Below, piece after piece: positions 17,855-28,696 of a stretch of DNA of 64,000 bases. This DNA comes from Proteiniphilum sp. UBA1403 (GTDB lineage Bacteria; Bacteroidota; Bacteroidia; Bacteroidales; Dysgonomonadaceae). Positions within the stretch are counted from its first letter, which is position 1. Every line of letters begins with the position of its first letter. The notes under the pieces are model-generated. The model was not told the origin of the DNA. It made no database searches and saw nothing but the letters and a program-made list of their open reading frames with translations. Position numbers and translations under genes: made by a program. The stretch spans positions 37,613 to 101,612 of the forward strand of contig DBQD01000071.1 of NCBI GenBank assembly GCA_002305715.1. Direction: 5' to 3'.

Positions 17855-19369
17855 TTATTCAGCACTTTCATGACTGAAATAGATACCATTAGCAAGTTGA
17901 ATAGTACCATTGTATGTGGTCTTTGTACCAATAACGGTAATTCTATCACCTACTACGATGCCTTTATCGGCCAACAGATTCTTTCTGAAGTCACCAGTTG
18001 CACCATATCCGGGATACACACCGTAGACATATATTTCGTCGTCTCCATCCTTCAAGTAGACATTACCATATACATCATTCGCAATTGATGTGATTTCTCC
18101 TGAAATCATAAAGTAATCATTGTTTGAATCTGGTTTTATAAGTACATCGGCAATTGTTGTAGGAGTAACACGAATAACACTTTCCAGTACTGCTCCACCA
18201 ACCTGTGGGCTATTGTTGTAAGCTGCGCGTTTACCTACAATTGTGATGATATCTCCAGCTTTCAAGTTATGAGTTTGGAAGTCCTGAATACCATAAACAT
18301 ATGTTGCACCTGAGAAATCACGAATATCTAAGTTTCCATATGTTGTATTGGCAATATTGGTGATGACACCTGTCAGACGGTATTGCGTATCACCTACTGC
18401 AGCTGCTAAGAATTCAGCAATTGTAGCTTTGATAATTGCACCTTTCTGGGTCAGTGTTGTTTCTGTACTATAGTCTTTCTTACCATCTGTTGTAAGGAAT
18501 GTAAGGGTAGTTCCACGGTCTCCACCTGTATTGGCAGCAGCTTTAAACTTCACAACAGTACTTGTACCTGCCGATTGGATAGAGGAAATAGACAACCAAG
18601 ATTTGGCATCCTCCGGAATCTCTACCGATACACCTTGACCCTTGCATGTAATATATGCAATAAATTCACCACCTTCAACAGGAAGCACCTGGTTCGCTAC
18701 AGAATCAACTTTAACCAATGATTTATTGATTTTGATCACGGTAACATTCACCAACTCTACAGTGGTACCATAGGTAGTTTTAGGACCTTCTACGGTTACT
18801 TCATCACCTACTTCAATACCAAGACTCAGGAAGTTCTTGGTTCCACCTTTTGCGTCGAGTGTACCATAAATGTATACAGTTCCAGTTTCATCAGTAAGAT
18901 ACCAGTTTCCATATTCCGTATTTGCAATGGAAGTAACAACACCCGTTGTGCGGAAAGTTTTTCCATCAGGACCAGAAAGGATTTCAGCAACCTTTACTTC
19001 AGAAACCTGGGCTAAACCTTGAATGATGTTAATACGTTGTACTTTACCAGCACTCTTAATCAACACTTCAGCAGTGCGACCATCGAGGGTAGATTCAGCT
19101 GAGAATGTCAGTTCAGACTCACCGGCATTACCCGTAGTTGTAGAGATTGTCAACCACTCCACCGGGTTTTTATCAGTCGTTACCTTCTCAACAGTCCAGC
19201 TATCTTTTGTGGTCACCGTAATTTTTGCAGATCCGCCTCCCATTGGAAGAGCTACATAGGACGACGACACTTGGATTTCATCGAGCAAGGTCACCGTTTC
19301 TTCTTCTGCACAACTGGTCATCAAGGCAACCGTTGCAATGAGTAGTGAGAATATATATTTTAATTTCAT
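17855..19369 (-). CDS. Surface lipoprotein with BACON and OB-like repeat domains
   Basis: A 504-residue protein with lipobox Cys20 (VALMTSC), so it is probably displayed on the outer membrane. I read five modules: a BACON domain (about 30-115, VALPMGGGSAKITVTTKDSW), an OB-like module (about 122-215), a second BACON-like module (about 220-312), and two more OB-like modules (about 315-402 and 405-504). The OB-like modules share a signature in which YGN is followed by xx(I/L)xDxxGxxYVYG (GNWYLTDETGTVYIYG, GNLDIRDFSGATYVYG, GNVYLKDGDDEIYVYG), then GD-x-I/V-T-V-x-G-x-(K/R)-x-x-Y. It begins 12 bases after the TonB-dependent receptor stop, so the two are cotranscribed and probably work together at the outer membrane. 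BACON modules are linked to carbohydrate or mucin binding; the ligand here is unknown. Confidence 0.8.
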   Translation of the reverse strand: MKLKYIFSLLIATVALMTSCAEEETVTLLDEIQVSSSYVALPMGGGSAKITVTTKDSWTVEKVTTDKNPVEWLTISTTTGNAGESELTFSAESTLDGRTAEVLIKSAGKVQRINIIQGLAQVSEVKVAEILSGPDGKTFRTTGVVTSIANTEYGNWYLTDETGTVYIYGTLDAKGGTKNFLSLGIEVGDEVTVEGPKTTYGTTVELVNVTVIKINKSLVKVDSVANQVLPVEGGEFIAYITCKGQGVSVEIPEDAKSWLSISSIQSAGTSTVVKFKAAANTGGDRGTTLTFLTTDGKKDYSTETTLTQKGAIIKATIAEFLAAAVGDTQYRLTGVITNIANTTYGNLDIRDFSGATYVYGIQDFQTHNLKAGDIITIVGKRAAYNNSPQVGGAVLESVIRVTPTTIADVLIKPDSNNDYFMISGEITSIANDVYGNVYLKDGDDEIYVYGVYPGYGATGDFRKNLLADKGIVVGDRITVIGTKTTYNGTIQLANGIYFSHESAE

Positions 19370-19381
19370 TGTCTATTTTTT

Positions 19382-22300
19382 TTAGTTGAAAATATACTTG
19401 ATTCCGATTGAAGCATACCAAGTTTGGCCCAGAGAGTAACTTGGGGTGAAAGTCTGTGTTTCACCATGAATAGCAGAGGGAGTTGAGAAGGTAGCTACAC
19501 CATCAGCATCAACACCTTCATATTTGAGAATGCGAGCCTCTGTACCAATTTGAGGGTTCAGATATTTAGCTACACCCCAACTATTGTTGAACAAGTTCAT
19601 CAAGTTTTTGATATCCAGACTGAGTTGCAATTTGTGTGTATCTTTGCCTGCATTTACTACGAAATCGTGCTTGTAGCTAAAGTCGATACGATGTACCCAT
19701 GGTGAGTAAACGCTATATGCTTCTGCATACTTGCCTTGTCTGTTTTTCAAATAACTGTCGTTATGAACAAAGTCCATGAAACGTTTCTGATCATCCGGTG
19801 AAACAAAACGGAATTGATTGCTTGCTACTTCTTCGTCTGTTGGAACATATACCACATCGTAGTTGTAACCGTCAGCGTTAATATCGTTCACCATCATATA
19901 TGAGTAGTTCGCTCCACCGCGCCATCCCTCGTAAATAAAGCTATAGTGATTACCACTCTTGTCGTGTGTTGTTAATGAAGCTACAAGACGATCGGGAGTG
20001 TTGTATTGTGAATTGTGCAGTTTGATATGGTTTGGACCTTCAACAGTCGGAACATAGGTAAAAGCAGATTCAGCATTCGATCCTGGCATTCCGGTTACAT
20101 CTTTTGCAACATTGTGTGTATATGCTGCCATCACACTGATATAATCTGTTGGCTGAGCATTGAGCGTGATGTTGGTCGACCATCCATAACCGCGACTTGT
20201 GTTCTCCAGTACAAAAGCGCTTGTAGCTGTACGATATCCACTTGGATAGATAGGACGGTTGTCCACTCCATTGAAACGGGCAAAACCACCTACATTCGGA
20301 ATACTCCAGTCAGATATTGAAACACCATTGATGGTCTTATTGAAGATACCTTCAACCGTTAGCGACGATGGGAAAGGTGTCGGGAAAGAATAATCAACAG
20401 CTAGTGAGGTTTTCCACACTTGCGGCATTTTGAAGTCTGGATCTACACCTGCGATCGCCGAAGGAACGGTACCATCTTCAGGAGAGATAGTAGTTGGGTA
20501 TCCCAATGAAGCCAGTTTGTTATAGAGAGCAGCAATAGTCGCCTTGCCATTTGAATCGGTAACCAGACCACCTGCGAATTCATCCATTGTGAAACCTTTT
20601 TTTGCTGCGTTTGCTGCATTAATTTGTGCCTGATACTGTACCATACCGCCATTGGTTGGCATATTGGTGAAGAATACAAGTGGCAAGTTTCCAGAGAACA
20701 GACCTGTACCTCCGCGTACTTTCAAACTTTTATCACCAAATGTGTCCCAAACAAAACCTACACGTGGTGAGAAGATAACACTAGCATTTGGCCATTTACC
20801 TGTGTCAATGTGACGACCGTTATAATCAATATCATAAATTGCCTTGTTTGTCATCAGGTCTTTATTGTTGAAGAAAAGACCATCGATACGTAGACCATAA
20901 GAGAGTTTAAATTGTTCGTTCACACTATAGTCATCTTGTACGTAGACTCCAAGTTTGTTACTTCTTACTCGTGCAGCTGGATTACTTTCACCATCATAAC
21001 CATAGGTAAGGTTTACGATTTCAGGTGCAGCACCATTTAAGAAGTCATCGAGACTCAAATATCGATAATATCCGGTACCATTACGCATATAAGCGTTATC
21101 AGCCATTTTGTATTCGAAAGCAACACCACCCACTATTTTGTGATTACCCATATAGTAGGTCATTTCATCCTTGATGTTCAACACATCGTTATGTACACCG
21201 TTGTTCCAAGTAAACAGTTCATAACCAAGAGACATATAAGCTTGGCCATCTTTCAAGATATCGATGAATGGGAATTCAGTAGAATTTGTTCCGCGAACAT
21301 CATCAAGCTTTGAGAAGGTAGCCAGGAACTGATTAGAGAGGTTGTCAGACAAGCGACTATTTAGATCGAAAGAGAATGAATGAACAAGGTTATCCATTGA
21401 GTACATAGAGTTGGCAAATGCCATAGATGCTTTTGACATTCTCGCTTCCGACACACGGGTACCACCATCCATTGATGTAGCATTAGGAGAAATCCATGAA
21501 AGATTCTTCGTATAGTTATAACGTAACGCAAGTCGATGCTTGTTGGTGATATTCCAATCTAGACGTGCAAGCAGTTTACTATTGCTTTCGTCAGCAGGAA
21601 AACTAGTATACGATCCTGTATCATAACCATATTCACTTTTCACAAAATCCGAAACCCTTTTCAAGTCAGCTTCAGTTGTACGTGAAATATATTGGTCAGG
21701 AACAGCGACTCCATCAGTAGAAGCTCTCCAACGATTAGCAATGGTAGGTATCTTAGCCATTTCACCATTCACGAAGAAGAACAATTTGTTCTTAATGATC
21801 GGACCACCGATGGTGAAGCCGTATGTAGTGTTACGGTCTTTTTCACGAGCACCTTGTATCTGCATACCTTTGACAGCATCGCCTCGTAAATTTTCGTTTC
21901 TATGGTAAACGTAAGCACTAGCTTTTAGGGTATTTGTACCCGATTTCGTAATGGCATTTACTCCACCACCAATAAAGTTGGTCTGACGGACATCATAAGG
22001 TGCAATCACAACCTGCAGTTCTTCGATGGCTTCCAATGAGATAGGATTACCTCCACCAGGAAGGCGATCACTCAACCCAAAGTTGTTATTAAAGTTGGCA
22101 CCATCAACTGTAAAGTTAGCAGTACGACCATCTGTACCGCCAAAACTCATACCATTACCTCCATACGGTGAAAGACGAGTAACATCCATGATGCTACGAC
22201 TTACAGTTGGTAAATTGGCAATCTGATCGTTCGTAATATTGGTTACAGCTCCGGTCTTTTCTGTTGAGAATTTGGTTCGCAAAGCCGTTACCACAACTTC

Positions 22301-22657
22301 ATCCAACGAGGTGGTTTCTTCTGAAAGTACCACATTCAAGACATAATTCTCACCCAAACTCAACGTAATGTTGTTAGTTGTGCTAGTACCATATCCAATG
22401 TAGGAAACTTCTACGGTATAAGGTCCACCAACACGCATACCATTAAGGTTGAAGCGGCCCTCCAAGTTAGTAACAGTTCCATAAGTAGTTCCTGAAGATT
22501 GGTGTGTAGCAATTACCGTTGCTCCGACAATTGCCCCCTCCGCATCGGTAACCCTTCCACTCATACTGGAAGTAGTAATCTGAGCAGTTAATACAGTAGT
22601 AATCATCAGAAAGAAGACTACTGCCAAAGACCTTAAATTTTTTACCATAAATTCCAT
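19382..22657 (-). CDS. Oar-like TonB-dependent outer-membrane receptor
   Basis: A 1091-residue outer-membrane protein: signal peptide (about 1-26, cleavage near VLTAQ), carboxypeptidase-regulatory-like beta-sandwich (about 30-115, SGRVTDAEGAIVGATV), TonB-box-like SLDEVVV, plug domain (about 120-250, with GGTDGRTANFTVDGANFNN) and a large beta-barrel ending in the aromatic-terminated strand YASIGIKYIFN. The plug segment GGGVNAITKSGTN and overall length are typical of Oar/Cna-B-type TonB receptors, not SusC: there is no STN domain and no SusD partner. Its partner is instead the BACON/OB lipoprotein 12 bases downstream. Met4 (22648) is an alternative start giving a shorter signal peptide. The transported substrate is unknown. 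Confidence 0.9.
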   Translation of the reverse strand: MEFMVKNLRSLAVVFFLMITTVLTAQITTSSMSGRVTDAEGAIVGATVIATHQSSGTTYGTVTNLEGRFNLNGMRVGGPYTVEVSYIGYGTSTTNNITLSLGENYVLNVVLSEETTSLDEVVVTALRTKFSTEKTGAVTNITNDQIANLPTVSRSIMDVTRLSPYGGNGMSFGGTDGRTANFTVDGANFNNNFGLSDRLPGGGNPISLEAIEELQVVIAPYDVRQTNFIGGGVNAITKSGTNTLKASAYVYHRNENLRGDAVKGMQIQGAREKDRNTTYGFTIGGPIIKNKLFFFVNGEMAKIPTIANRWRASTDGVAVPDQYISRTTEADLKRVSDFVKSEYGYDTGSYTSFPADESNSKLLARLDWNITNKHRLALRYNYTKNLSWISPNATSMDGGTRVSEARMSKASMAFANSMYSMDNLVHSFSFDLNSRLSDNLSNQFLATFSKLDDVRGTNSTEFPFIDILKDGQAYMSLGYELFTWNNGVHNDVLNIKDEMTYYMGNHKIVGGVAFEYKMADNAYMRNGTGYYRYLSLDDFLNGAAPEIVNLTYGYDGESNPAARVRSNKLGVYVQDDYSVNEQFKLSYGLRIDGLFFNNKDLMTNKAIYDIDYNGRHIDTGKWPNASVIFSPRVGFVWDTFGDKSLKVRGGTGLFSGNLPLVFFTNMPTNGGMVQYQAQINAANAAKKGFTMDEFAGGLVTDSNGKATIAALYNKLASLGYPTTISPEDGTVPSAIAGVDPDFKMPQVWKTSLAVDYSFPTPFPSSLTVEGIFNKTINGVSISDWSIPNVGGFARFNGVDNRPIYPSGYRTATSAFVLENTSRGYGWSTNITLNAQPTDYISVMAAYTHNVAKDVTGMPGSNAESAFTYVPTVEGPNHIKLHNSQYNTPDRLVASLTTHDKSGNHYSFIYEGWRGGANYSYMMVNDINADGYNYDVVYVPTDEEVASNQFRFVSPDDQKRFMDFVHNDSYLKNRQGKYAEAYSVYSPWVHRIDFSYKHDFVVNAGKDTHKLQLSLDIKNLMNLFNNSWGVAKYLNPQIGTEARILKYEGVDADGVATFSTPSAIHGETQTFTPSYSLGQTWYASIGIKYIFN

Positions 22658-22862
22658 TTTTAAGTTTTTCGCAAAATTAAAACCAACACAAAAGTACTAT
22701 AATTTTATCTAATTTCTGTTACATTTTTGTTACAATAAATCTTTTCGATTTATCATTAAAAACGTTGATTACGAGACTATTAAATTCATATTGTTACAAA
22801 TACATCAGGTAAAACATCAAAGTGAAAGTAAAGCAGACTTTTAAATAATTATTTTAAACAAA
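22658..22862 (-). promoter_or_regulatory. Promoter region of the Oar-like receptor operon
   Basis: On the minus strand TACTTTTG (22689-22696) fits the Bacteroidetes -7 box. Where a -33 TTTG would be expected there are instead two copies of TGTAACA (plus-strand TGTTACA at 22717-22723 and 22728-22734) spaced exactly 11 bases. A third copy lies at 22792-22798. The repeats look like a possible operator; no regulator is identified. Confidence 0.45.
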
Positions 22863-22905
22863 AAGACGCACAACCGTCAATTTTTCATTTTCAGTCGTGC
22901 GTCTT
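22863..22905 (-). terminator. Intrinsic terminator of groES-groEL
   Basis: A 9-bp GC-rich stem (22863-22871 with 22897-22905) with a 25-base loop, followed on the minus strand by TTTGTTT. It lies about 40 bases past the groEL stop. Confidence 0.85.
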
Positions 22906-22945
22906 GTTATGAACAAAACTGCTATTTATTGAGAAGAATATGCTA

Positions 22946-24583
<1,638 letters not shown>

Positions 24584-24649
24584 TCATTTCGTTTTAGAGT
24601 TTTTAGTAAATGTAAGAATGAAGCGTCACATTGAATGATGACTATCTGA

Positions 24650-24922
24650 TCAAGAAAGAATTGCCAGAATGTCTGACTGACGCATAATCAGATGCTTTAC
24701 GCCATCCAATTCAATTTCGGTTCCGGCATATTTTCCATATAATACCGTATCTCCTTCTTTCACGACCATTTCTTCATCTTTTGTACCTTTACCTACAGCA
24801 ATTACATCACCTTTCAATGGCTTTTCTTTTGCTGTGTCGGGAATGATAATTCCACTTACTGTTTTCTCTTCTGCAGCTGCTGGTTTAACCAGCACTCTGT
24901 CTGCCAATGGTTTAATATTCAT
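24650..24922 (-). CDS. groES: Co-chaperonin GroES
   Basis: Heptameric lid of the GroEL chamber. The start is the ATG at 24922 ([20 protein letters not shown]), giving a normal 90 residues; the frame remains open upstream but the extra 22 residues match nothing in the family. The mobile loop region is [16 protein letters not shown], and the protein ends DILAILS. The operon is preceded by a -24/-12-type promoter-like element ending 69 bases upstream of this start. Confidence 0.98.
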   Translation of the reverse strand: MNIKPLADRVLVKPAAAEEKTVSGIIIPDTAKEKPLKGDVIAVGKGTKDEEMVVKEGDTVLYGKYAGTEIELDGVKHLIMRQSDILAILS

Positions 24923-24990
24923 ATTACTTAAATTGATATTAAAATAATTAATGTTGATGAATGTTGATGATCTATTTGACATAACCAATA

Positions 24991-25007
24991 TAGCGAATTC
25001 TGTGCCA
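24991..25007 (-). promoter_or_regulatory. Candidate sigma-54 (-24/-12) promoter of groES-groEL
   Basis: The minus strand reads TGGCACAGAATTCGCTA. This has the invariant GG and GC separated by 10 bases and matches the consensus TGGCAC-N5-TTGCW at all but one consensus position (TCGC for TTGC). It lies 69 bases before the groES start. The clpC upstream region in this window carries a closely similar element. Confidence 0.55.
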
Positions 25008-25123
25008 CAAAAATTTCACCAGCGAAATCTGACAAAATTTCAGTCGCCTACTGACACAATCATGTTTAATGAATTCTTTATTCTATAGACAATCAACGCA
25101 TGATTTGGCACCATCACAATTCC

Positions 25124-27538
25124 TTAATCCCTGTTTTTCACATACTTATCCAACCATTGATCCTGTTCCCACAAGAGATGCAACACATTCTCGCGAGCTA
25201 CATAACCGTGACTCTCCATTGGCAGTATCACCAATCTTGCAGGTGCACCAAAACTTTTCAATGCCTGAAAATATCGTTCGCTCTGCATAGTGTGTGTACC
25301 TGCGTTGTTGTCGGCCTCACCATGGATTAGCAATAAAGGAGTCTTCATTTTATCAGCATGCATAAATGGAGACATGCTGTTGTATACATCCGGAGCTTCC
25401 CAATAATTTCTCTCTTCGCTTTGAAATCCGAATGGCGTGAGCGTACGGTTATATGCTCCACTTCGGGCTATACCTGCCGCAAAGAGGTTGGAATGCGTCA
25501 ATAAGTTTGCCGTCATAAAAGCACCGTAGGAGTGACCACCCACAGCGACTTTTCTTCTGTCGATATACCCAAGTTCATCTACCGCATCGATAGCTGCTTT
25601 GGCATTATCTACCAACTGAGCAATAAATGTATCATTGGGTTGATCATCTCCTTCTCCAATTATTGGGAATGCAGCATCGTCGAGAATAGCATATCCGCGA
25701 GTCACCCAGTAAATGGGATTACCATATGAAAGATAGGTAAAGGTATTTGGATTGGCGGTACTCTGACCTGCACTGTTCTTATCTTTATACTCTGTAGGAT
25801 AAGCCCATATTATTAATGGTAATTTCTCCTTCTTTGTAAAGTCGTATTCTGCAGGCAGATATAGCGTTCCGGAGAGTTCCACACCATCGCTTCTTTTATA
25901 ATTGATAACCTCCTTATGAACACCTTCAATACTTTTAAATGGATTCTCGAATGAGGTAAGCGGTATATTGGCAATTCTTTTTTTGATATTCCGTATATAA
26001 TAATTGGGATATTCAGTAGGAGACTGAATACGTGTAAGCAATGAACCGGCTTTACTATCGATGAACGCGATTAATTCTTCCAACTTATCGGTAGCTGTTG
26101 ATTGAAATATCCTTTTCTTTTCGAATGTTTTCAGATTCAAAGCATCCACAAATGGGAACTGTCCCTCTGGGCTATACCCTTCGCCAAAAAGGTAGGCGAT
26201 ATGATTATCAATCTTCAGCGTGTTGCTACCCAATGCATTTTTTTCTGTTTGAAATGAACCGGGATCATTGTATACATCCTGATAATTTCGATCTTCAATA
26301 ATACGTGGATCCTTTTCCGGGTGAGATGGATCAAGTAAATAGGTTCTACTATTGCGGGTATTCCACCATCTGTCATACACCACTGCATACTGATTATTCC
26401 CCCACACTATACCAGCAAAACGATCTATTGTTTTCATCAGGCAACGAGGTGTATCTTTAAAAGGAGCATCCAATTCATACAATGCATCACGGAATGGAAC
26501 CTTCACACCAGGATCACCTTTATCAAGAGCTTCCACCCAAGCAAGTGTAGCTGGTTTATCGGAACGCCAGTGAATACTTCTTTTACCTTCATATGTAGCC
26601 ATAAAGCCAACAGGTAACTTATCGAGCAGGGCTCGTTGATTAAAGGTAAGCAGAAAACGACCGTCAGAGGTATACAGGTCGGTTTTCGTAGGGAAACTGC
26701 TATAGGGCACAACATACGAAAAAGGATGAGTAAGTGAGGTCAACAAAAGAGTTGTTCCATCTGGAGAAAAATCCTCGCTGACATACATTCCGGCTTCCTT
26801 CCACAATGTCATTGCGCCATCAATGCCTACCTTGTATAATTCAGAAGTCATCAGAATCTCAAAATTGGCTTCATCGAGTGGAGTTTTCAACAAATCCTGA
26901 TATGTACGATTTTGAGAAACCTCACCGTCGCTAGTCGACACAACCGGTCCCTCAGGGAGTGCAACCTTGGCATTAACCAACTCTTTGCGATTCTCGGGAA
27001 GCATCCTCACCAGTAGGCTTTTACTATCCGGAAACCAAATATACGGCTTACCCTCATTAGCATTGAGTACAGCATCGGTCAATTTTGTGGCAGTCAAATT
27101 CCCCAAATCCACCATCCACAACTCCACTCCTTTTGGTGCTGTATGGGTGAACGCAATCTTGTTCTCATCGGGGGAAAATGATATGTAGGCGATTTTCGGA
27201 TTATCGGGTAAGCCGGAAATGTGTTTCATTTCACCCTCCATCACCTTTTTATAGCGGATATCATAAAAATAATTGATAGTACTTGAGATATTGGTTTCTG
27301 GATTAATCCGTAAACCTCCCAATCGCATTTCCGGCTGATTTAAGTCGGATAACGACATAAACGAAGGACGATAATAAAACAGCATTTGCTCTTTTTTACT
27401 GTCCATTACTACATTCGGAGCTCTCTCAACATCCACCAACTCCATTATTTCGCGAGGAGGTGTTTGGAAAACGACTTTCTCTTGTGCTTGTAAAAGTGAC
27501 ACTGTCATGAATAAACCAATAATTTGTACGATTTTCAT
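25124..27538 (-). CDS. S9-family serine peptidase (prolyl oligopeptidase type), secreted
   Basis: An 804-residue exported peptidase: signal peptide MKIVQIIGLFMTVSLLQAQ, an N-terminal beta-propeller (about 40-530) and a C-terminal alpha/beta-hydrolase domain. The catalytic triad is visible: Ser670 in VGGHSYGAF, Asp in IHGEADNNAGT and His in MESHGY near the C terminus. The domain order and the mature N terminus resemble the S9 'glutamyl-/dipeptidyl-type' peptidases of Bacteroidetes that release amino acids from peptides in the periplasm. Peptide specificity cannot be decided from sequence reading. It is followed in gene order by groES on the same strand but is separated from it by the groES promoter region, and lies 10 bases downstream of the SDR gene. 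Confidence 0.92.
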   Translation of the reverse strand: MKIVQIIGLFMTVSLLQAQEKVVFQTPPREIMELVDVERAPNVVMDSKKEQMLFYYRPSFMSLSDLNQPEMRLGGLRINPETNISSTINYFYDIRYKKVMEGEMKHISGLPDNPKIAYISFSPDENKIAFTHTAPKGVELWMVDLGNLTATKLTDAVLNANEGKPYIWFPDSKSLLVRMLPENRKELVNAKVALPEGPVVSTSDGEVSQNRTYQDLLKTPLDEANFEILMTSELYKVGIDGAMTLWKEAGMYVSEDFSPDGTTLLLTSLTHPFSYVVPYSSFPTKTDLYTSDGRFLLTFNQRALLDKLPVGFMATYEGKRSIHWRSDKPATLAWVEALDKGDPGVKVPFRDALYELDAPFKDTPRCLMKTIDRFAGIVWGNNQYAVVYDRWWNTRNSRTYLLDPSHPEKDPRIIEDRNYQDVYNDPGSFQTEKNALGSNTLKIDNHIAYLFGEGYSPEGQFPFVDALNLKTFEKKRIFQSTATDKLEELIAFIDSKAGSLLTRIQSPTEYPNYYIRNIKKRIANIPLTSFENPFKSIEGVHKEVINYKRSDGVELSGTLYLPAEYDFTKKEKLPLIIWAYPTEYKDKNSAGQSTANPNTFTYLSYGNPIYWVTRGYAILDDAAFPIIGEGDDQPNDTFIAQLVDNAKAAIDAVDELGYIDRRKVAVGGHSYGAFMTANLLTHSNLFAAGIARSGAYNRTLTPFGFQSEERNYWEAPDVYNSMSPFMHADKMKTPLLLIHGEADNNAGTHTMQSERYFQALKSFGAPARLVILPMESHGYVARENVLHLLWEQDQWLDKYVKNRD

Positions 27539-27548
27539 ACGGTAAAGA

Positions 27549-28310
27549 TTAAATGAATACTTTATGAAATAGTGTGGCCGATGCCTGCGCCGTAGGCATT
27601 ACCACAAGATCATCTATATTAACGTGAGGTGGTCGGGATATTACAAACCAAATACAATCTGCAACATCTGAAGCAACCAGATTTTCATATCCCTCATAAA
27701 CTTTCGATGCACGTTCTTTGTCTCCTTTAAAGCGTACCAACGAAAATTCCGTTTCCACTGCACCCGGACAAATTTGCGTCACCCGAATATTGTGTGGCAA
27801 TAAATCCATACGCATACCTTTGGTTATTGCTTCCACAGCATGTTTGGTAGCACAATATACATTGCCGTTCGGATAAACTTCCTTACTGGAAATGGAACCA
27901 ATATTGATAATTTGTCCATATTTTCGCTTCACCATTCCGGGTGCAATATTACGGGTCACAAAGAGGAGACCTTTCACATTGGTATCAATCATACTATTCC
28001 AGTTATCGGTATTACCTTCCTGAATGCTATCCAGACCAGCAGCCAATCCGGCATTGTTGATCAGAATATCCACATTTTTCCATGCTTCGGGAAGATTCAA
28101 GAGAGCCTCATTCACTTCAGTTTCATTTCTCACATCAAAACAAAGAGGCAAAACAGATACACCTTTTGTTTCCAACACTTCTTTTAGCTCATGTAAACGA
28201 CTTTCACGACGACCTGTAATAATCAAGTTCAATCCTTTTTCAGCAAGGGTTAAGGCAGTGGCTTGTCCTATACCCGATGTAGCTCCTGTAATTAATGCTA
28301 TTTTTTGCAT
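27549..28310 (-). CDS. Short-chain dehydrogenase/reductase, YdfG-like
   Basis: Cytoplasmic NAD(P)-dependent oxidoreductase of 253 residues. The cofactor motif TGATSGIG lies at residues 8-15, followed by TGRRESR, which favours NADP(H), then the NNAG motif. The catalytic Ser is in NIGSISS, and Tyr152/Lys156 are in YCATK. The pattern SSKEVYPNGNVYCATKHAVEA is typical of YdfG-type 3-hydroxy-acid (serine/malonic-semialdehyde) dehydrogenases, but the substrate is not proven. It is probably cotranscribed with the S9 peptidase, whose start codon is 10 bases downstream. Its upstream region is shared with the divergent DUF2007 gene. Confidence 0.9.
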   Translation of the reverse strand: MQKIALITGATSGIGQATALTLAEKGLNLIITGRRESRLHELKEVLETKGVSVLPLCFDVRNETEVNEALLNLPEAWKNVDILINNAGLAAGLDSIQEGNTDNWNSMIDTNVKGLLFVTRNIAPGMVKRKYGQIINIGSISSKEVYPNGNVYCATKHAVEAITKGMRMDLLPHNIRVTQICPGAVETEFSLVRFKGDKERASKVYEGYENLVASDVADCIWFVISRPPHVNIDDLVVMPTAQASATLFHKVFI

Positions 28311-28428
28311 AAATATTTATATGTAGTCTGATAGGATAAATAAAATTCAAATTTAAGTCAAAAAAATCTTTATGTTCTGTTTTATCTGAAAAAAAGCGTA
28401 TTTTTACGCTATCTAAACAGATAACATC

Positions 28429-28665
28429 ATGGAAGAAAAATTCGTTACTGTTAAAACTTTCACTTATCCTGCAGAAGTGACCATTGTTCAATCCTACATG
28501 GAAATGAGAGGAATTGAAACATACATGAAGAATCTTACGGCAAACAGATTGTCGTATACAATAGGGGAGATCGAGATGCAAGTTAAATCTTCCGACCTCG
28601 AACTGGCAAAAGAGGCTCTCATTGAAGGAGGATTTGCAAAGCCGGAAGATTTTCTCTCTCTTTAA
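28429..28665 (+). CDS. DUF2007 domain protein
   Basis: A 78-residue cytoplasmic protein of the DUF2007 ('putative signal-transducing protein') family, a single beta-alpha-beta-beta-alpha unit: VTVKTFTYPAEVTIVQSYME, then EMRGIETYM, and a C-terminal helix ELAKEALIEGGF. No catalytic residues are known for the family. It starts an apparent plus-strand operon with the AI-2E-family transporter (31-base gap) and the FecB/FecCD genes. A 6-bp inverted repeat (AGCGTA/TACGCT) lies about 25 bases before the start and may be regulatory. Confidence 0.85.
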   Translation: MEEKFVTVKTFTYPAEVTIVQSYMEMRGIETYMKNLTANRLSYTIGEIEMQVKSSDLELAKEALIEGGFAKPEDFLSL

Positions 28666-28696
28666 AGAATGCGCATATTCAACGTAGCTTATAAAA

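Noticed and set aside
25108..25130. TTTGGCACC near the end of the S9 peptidase gene
   Set aside because: No TTGC half-site at correct spacing, and the position is at the 3' end of a gene, not upstream of one.
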